Positions 59,388 through 64,000 of a DNA stretch of 64,000 nt are shown here, piece after piece. Within the stretch, counting starts at the first letter, position 1; each line of letters begins with the position of its first letter. Origin of the DNA: Austropuccinia psidii (lineage: Eukaryota; Basidiomycota; Pucciniomycetes; Pucciniales; Sphaerophragmiaceae); NCBI GenBank assembly GCA_023105745.1, contig JALGQZ010000007.1, positions 56,835,569 to 56,899,568 on the forward strand, written 5' to 3'. Both the position numbers and the translations under genes were made by a program. The notes beneath the pieces were generated by a model. That model was not told the origin of the DNA, did no database searches, and saw only the letters and a list, made by a program, of their open reading frames with translations.

Positions 59388-59710
59388 GTTAACAATGTTA
59401 AAAAATGACAGACAATAAAAAATATTGTATTTTTCAAGGTTTATTTACCTTTGGCAGGCCCTTGTACAAATTTATGGTCTATACTCTTTGGCAATTTGCC
59501 TTTAGAGTTTACAATTGGGTTGATAACAGTGATTTTCTGTTTCTCAATCTGTTTTGGTGATCCAACTGGTTTTGTTGGAGCTTTTCTGGGTTTTTTGGCC
59601 CTTGGCACGGCTATTGGTGTCCAATCCTTTGAGTTGATTGTCACTTCACTGTGTCTTTTCTGCTTGCCCTTGGTTTTTGGCAGCACCTCTCTGTCTTCTG
59701 AGGCTGTCAC
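58673..59710 (-). CDS. Outer gypsy ORF1 (spliced, overlaps gag in +1 frame)
   Basis: Exon 1 (from about 59725 down to 59449, basic, KGKQKRHSEV and PRAKKPRKAPTKP) splices over an 81-nt intron (donor GTAAAT 59448, acceptor CTTAG ending 59368). It joins in phase a frame of about 231 codons ending at TAG 58673. The spliced frame contains no stop. The second exon reads as a plausible acidic-then-helical protein (LLRDLFTWSMDNKMFTMAA; MEGEVPSSPQQ; a Lys-rich end). The frame relation to gag, the splice phase and the exon layout are the same as in the inner element. The start codon may lie in a further upstream exon; 59710 is a GTG. Function unknown. Confidence 0.6.
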
Positions 59711-60588
59711 GGATGGGTTTCCTTATGACTGGGTTTCTAATGGAATATAGTCTTTTTCCACTATTCAGAAAAGATATTTCAAATTGTATATCAGTATTTT
59801 ATGATAAACAAAATGATTATATTCAATCCTACTGTTATTTTTCGAAATTTTTTGAGTTTTTTTTATGTTTTTTTTTATTGTTTTTATGTGTTTTTAATTG
59901 AAAAATAACAGTTTTTGAGTTTTCACTTATGTTTTATAAGTGAAAACTGTAATATCCAAGTGTTTTGTGAATGATTCACTTGGATATTATTGTGTTTTTT
60001 ATGTAAACACGTCAAATTTATTAAATTATAATAAATTTGGTTTGTTATTATAAATATCATAAATAATATTTATTATAACAGTTGATATTGTTTAACAAAT
60101 ATCAATTAATTACAAGTTTTCACGTCAATTTGAGTGATGTCTTGTTTTAAAGGAAATATTTAATTAAAATATTCCTTATAAATAATAAAAAATTATTTTA
60201 TTATTTAAAATTTATTAATTATTTATTAATAAATTGTTTCTATATTAATTTCCACGCACTTTGGTGAAAAAAAATAGTAAAATGAATAATATACTGTTTG
60301 TATATTATTCTTTTTATTGAAATTTGAATAATACTGTTGTATTATTATCAAATTTTGTGGAAATTATTGCAATATAAAAAAAGAGGATATGTACTCTTAC
60401 TCTCAACAAAAAATATTTATAATATATATTTTTTGGAGGAAAAATTGTATATATAGTATATGATTCTTAAAAAATAATGATAAAAAATAAAAAAATTCGA
60501 AATTTTACTTACTGTTAGTAAAATACCTTTTAAATGACTGAATTTTACGCCTAATTCAGCTCAAACACGTCCAATAAGGTTAAAAAAC

Positions 60589-60606
60589 CACGGCCAGGCC
60601 CCCAAA
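60589..60606 (-). promoter_or_regulatory. Primer binding site of the outer gypsy
   Basis: The minus strand reads TTTGGGGGCCTGGCCGTG, one base after the 5' LTR end. It is identical to the inner gypsy site although the LTRs are unrelated. Confidence 0.7.
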
Positions 60607-60607
60607 T

Positions 60608-62109
60608 TGTCAGGGTGAGTCTATGTAGTAGCTTAAAAATAGTAAATACAGGCTAGTACTATGACTGTGACACGTTAAATATAAATAAAAAGGAAATCTT
60701 CAGGTCCTACTGCTACGTGGTAACAGTGGTGATGAGTCTATTGAGGACCTGGGTTGCAATGCTCTAATATCTTTGACTGTAAAGAAACACTACAATAATT
60801 AAATTCTAATTATATCTTTAATTATTCTAAGGACACTACTGATGAATAACAGTCTTGTCACGTAAGAATATTGGTAAAAGTAAGATAAGATGGGGGGTTT
60901 TCAAGGGAAAAACCCTTCTTTTTATACCTTTCAAGACTGTCAAGAGTTATTAACTCTTCACACGTCAGAGGAGTGAAAATTTTCACTCCAGTGGTCAGTC
61001 TGTGGTTCTGGATCCTCAATTCTGACGTCAATATAGACAGAATTGTGGTTTTGGAACCACAAATGATCATTCTGGATCAATACAGGGTGAAAAACTTTTC
61101 ACCTGCCACGTCAGCACTTGGATGACGTTGTTCTGGTGTCTGTATGATCAATATTAGTCATTCTGGGCGGGTTTAAGCTCTAAATAACCATTATTTTAAG
61201 TATCAAGACTGTACTGGTTGGTACAGGTTTGGTACAGACCAGTATTGGTCAAAATACTTCCAACCAAGATATCTCAGCCAGCTTTTGAGATATCAAGAAA
61301 CCAAGAGCACAGAATTGAAGGGCTTAACGAGCTCTTCAATTTGGTATGCTTCATGTTTACCCTTCTTGCAAATAGCAAAAGTTATAAGGGTTTTAAGTTT
61401 TTGGATGTAATTTTGTACATCAGTATGAGGCTTCAAAAACTTCCATGCTAGATATCTTCTTCAATTTGGAAGATATCTGTATTCTGATGATACAGTTTTG
61501 TAGGGCTTGATTAGCTCTACAGTTTGGTATATTACACTGTACAGTTGTATGAGTGTATGCCAAAGATACAGGGGTTTGTTTATTTTCTTATTTTCAGAAT
61601 ACCTGTATTTTGGTTGTTAAACCTTTGAACCAAGATCCCTCAGTCAATTTAAGAGATACAGAGGTCTAAGGTGTCTCAAATTAAAGCTCTTGTTGAGATA
61701 TTTAATTTGGTTATACTTCTGTACAGTTTTGTACAAGCCCTCTTTGACTTTCAGGGGGACTTGGTTTTAAAAATGAGGTTATATGGTATCTCCAGTTGTA
61801 GTGGTGTTACAACAACATGGATGATATCATTGTGTAGCTCTCTATGTGAGCTTTAAGAAAAATACTATTTTGGTATAGGATAACTTAAATATGCATAAGT
61901 TAGATGAGAGGTGAAAATAAGGGTTTTGACTTGTTTATTCTCCTCTAGGTTTCCTTATTCTGTTTGGATAAGGTTGGTGTTTAATGTAAGAGGATTGTTT
62001 TCTCTTAATTATTACTTGTATTGAATATGTTTGTTCAATACTTGTCATACCATTATTTATGGTATGTTGGATGTCATGCTAGTGCTCTGTTTTGAGTCAC
62101 AGGCTGACA
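60608..62109 (-). repeat. 5' LTR of the outer gypsy
   Basis: 1502 bp. On the minus strand a TATAAAAAG box (60918-60926) is the likely promoter. Differences from the other LTR include CACATT/CACGTT, AATGGG/AACGAG and ATCTTT/ATATTT. Confidence 0.95.
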
Positions 62110-62264
62110 ATAGGTCTGATAGAGACTGCTGAAAAGTCTTCTCTAGTTGTAAAGCCACAATATTAAATATTGATTTTTGATCTCTGTAGGGAGATTGTTT
62201 AGTATATTCAGAGGGGCAGCTAAAACACCATTAGCACCCTTGGTTACAGGATTATTTCAGCAAT
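62110..62264. other. Short interval between the outer gypsy and the helicase relic
   Basis: It begins with the target duplicate ATAGG. No coding match was recognised, though a further damaged helicase exon cannot be excluded. Confidence 0.5.
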
Positions 62265-62271
62265 TCAAAAC

Positions 62272-63430
62272 TGTTTACCTGTGATTTCCCCCTCAAGGAC
62301 TGCCTTATCCAATCCCACACTAAAAGGAGTTCCACAATACTTGATCACACTCCTTGGTGAAGTGCAATCTTCAAACTGAATTGCATAACCAATGGCATCG
62401 CCTACGCTTATGCCCATTTTGTCAGTGACTCTGCCAGCCACCGACATTGCTGCAACACATCGGGGTTGGGTACAGCCTATCTTGCGGGAATCCTTAGTGT
62501 AACCGGCTTCTTGAAGGGATTCAGGAATTTTGGTCATTGGTACTGATGAAGTTTTTCCAACAACAATCAAAACTGGGTATGCCACAACAGCTTTCAATAA
62601 CTGATCAGCCCATGATGCGCAAACTACTGCAATCAATTCGGCTGCAATAAGAAAAGATGAATCTTTATTAATTCAACCAACTAGCCAACATATCAAAGCA
62701 AACCCCACAAACCTTGGCATTCAGCAGCGTCAATTTGTTCCATCAAAGCGGCTCCTTTAGTGCTCAAAGGATGACCAATGCGACTGTCTGGATCAATCGA
62801 AAAAGCCATGGTTGCACTCTCATCAAGCACATACACATAATATTCCACCAATGCTTGACAATCCATCACCCAAAATCTGGTAGTGTCATTTTGCGTTTGA
62901 TTTGCATCATATCTGTCTTGATCAGTGACAAACTCATTGGGCGGCGCTTGCTTTCTTCATATCGCTTGTCCAATGTGTCAGGTTTTTTTATTTTTGTCTA
63001 AAAAAGCTTGTTCAGTGATATAATCTAAGAATGAAAGTCATTGGTCAACTCGCACATGAATCAATAGAAATGGTACCACATTTATACCTTCAGGTATCAT
63101 ATAGCCGTTGTAACCATCATCATTTGACATCCTCTTTTGTGCCACCCACAAAAGATCTTTCTTTTTGTTCAGCTCCCGGATGTCATGTTTGGTCATGACT
63201 AACCCCCTAAATTCAGATTCTTGATCAACAATATCTTGCTTAAGTAGGTCATTTTGCTGTATTGCCCGTTTGCCCAAGTACTCGTGCCTAGCTGTGGTTG
63301 TTGCCTCCGGAATTGCTGCTCTTCCAAATCAAAATGAGCTTGCCAAAAAACTGGGGTCTGACTTGGCGGTGTTGATTCCAAAGAGTGACCTGTTGAAATC
63401 AGAGAAACTGGTTTACAGACTCACCTCGGT
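62272..63430 (-). pseudogene. Degenerate Prp2-like DEAH-box splicing helicase copy
   Basis: Three minus-strand exons with GT/AG introns are readable. About 63380-63089 gives RELNKKKDLLWVAQKRM....GYMIPE. About 63050-62716 gives DYITEQAFLDKNKK, then after a frameshift KRYEESKRRP, and later LVEYYVYVLDESATMAFSI. About 62640-62272 gives DQLLKAVVAYPVLIVVGKTSS, EAGYTKDSRKIGCTQPRCVAAMSVAGRV and YAIQFEDCTS. The order and content match the region before and through motifs I and Ia of Prp2-type RNA helicases. The P-loop GETGSGKT is changed to GKTSSVPMTK, the QPRR arginine is Cys, and no DEAH box follows. At least two frameshifts are present. Introns are retained, so it is a duplicated segment rather than a retrocopy. 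Confidence 0.65.
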
Positions 63431-64000
63431 CCTATTAGAAAAATATAAAAACTGTGAGTCAAGAACTACAAAAAAAGTGCATCAAAATTTGAGTTAGATG
63501 GCACACTTTTGAACAAACACATCTAAATAAAAAGACCCACCTCAATCCCTAAAGCACGAACTGCAGAAGGCTGTCGTTTTGTATTGTAAGGAGTAGTAAT
63601 TCTGATTGGCCTTAAAAAAATATGATCCCAGACATGGGAGTAAATTGAAGAATACCCAAATCATCAAAAAAACAAGTGCGACACCACTAAAATGCACACA
63701 GATAAAGCATATGCGGTGTTTAACGTTGTGGATAAAGAAATGGAATTGAGATGCCTAACACCCATGAAAAGTGTAAGGTGTGGATATGAAACTTTGATTA
63801 AAAATCAAGTACTTTTCCTGTCCTCAAAATTTGTATAAGGTAAAATTCAGTTAAAAATAGTATGAAATATTATTTTTAAGAGAAAACACGCCAATTTTAT
63901 TGTTTATAACTTTATTAGTATAAAACAATAATATTATAAAAATTTATTGTTTTACCAACAATAAAAATTTATCCAAAAAATACTCTACAAGAGATATTTT
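63431..64000. other. Non-coding or unrecognised right edge
   Basis: Possible upstream exons of the helicase copy could lie here (donor-like GTGAGT on the minus strand near 63425), but none could be supported. The last 200 bases are AT-rich. Confidence 0.4.

Larger units (their letters stand above)
41303..62109 (-). mobile_element. Outer Ty3/gypsy chromovirus, split by a nested gypsy
   Basis: LTRs of 1502 bp each (41303-42804 and 60608-62109) carry TGTCA...TGACA termini and are flanked by the perfect target duplication ATAGG (41298-41302, 62110-62114). The element reads on the minus strand: PBS at about 60600, leader exon/ORF1, gag (59387-57285), pol (57284-55512), then continuing at 44814-42913. 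The inner element plus its 5-bp duplication (10,697 bp) interrupts it; without that it is 10,110 bp. LTR differences number about a dozen by eye, under 1%. Two nonsense codons plus the insertion disable it. Confidence 0.95.

Overview
This 64 kb window is AT-rich eukaryotic DNA made almost entirely of transposable elements, with small spliceosomal introns (about 55-90 bp, GT/AG). The element families, the TET/JBP-like dioxygenase next to a PIF/Harbinger transposase, and the disrupted cysteine-rich secreted-protein gene all point to a basidiomycete, most likely a rust fungus (Pucciniales) with a large TE-inflated genome. That placement is inference from protein families, not from a marker gene.

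Layout. 1.49-11.02 kb: a fossil minus-strand Ty3/gypsy element with degenerate LTRs, interrupted by a solo LTR of another gypsy family (5.35-7.06 kb). 11.2-17.9 kb: a 30-bp-unit minisatellite of hairpin-forming units, split by a decayed Ty1/copia element (12.39-17.09 kb, TSD CAATA). 17.9-20.9 kb: non-coding and T-rich low-complexity DNA. 20.88-26.22 kb: a small host gene with a predicted signal peptide and ten mature-region cysteines, cut after about 14 codons by a young copia element (20.92-25.83 kb, TSD GAATG). 27.02-29.80 kb: a four-exon hAT element. 29.92-34.82 kb: a third copia element (TSD AGCCA). 36.2-38.9 kb: a broken PIF/Harbinger transposase convergent with a broken TET/JBP-like 2OG-Fe(II) dioxygenase gene. 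41.30-62.11 kb: a minus-strand gypsy chromovirus (TSD ATAGG) carrying inside its pol gene a complete plus-strand gypsy chromovirus (44.82-55.51 kb, TSD CATAC). 62.3-63.5 kb: a degenerate Prp2-like DEAH helicase copy.

The inner gypsy is the only element here with an uninterrupted Gag-Pol frame (1932 codons) and good LTRs, PBS and PPT, so it is the only candidate for autonomy. The copia elements, the hAT and the Harbinger are broken mainly by nonsense codons (many readable as CGA to TGA or TGG to stop), not by frameshifts.

The most interesting pattern is shared by the two nested gypsy elements, which differ in LTR sequence and length. In both, a short leader exon splices (81-87 nt intron, same phase) into an ORF1 that lies in the +1 frame over the 5' end of gag-pol, and the Gag-Pol ATG sits inside that intron, 11-20 nt before the splice acceptor. 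Splicing would remove the Gag-Pol start and produce ORF1; retention would leave the leader ORF ending 53-56 nt before the Gag-Pol ATG. The fossil gypsy retains the same frame relationship. All positions and identities come from reading the sequence by eye; no alignment or database search was run.
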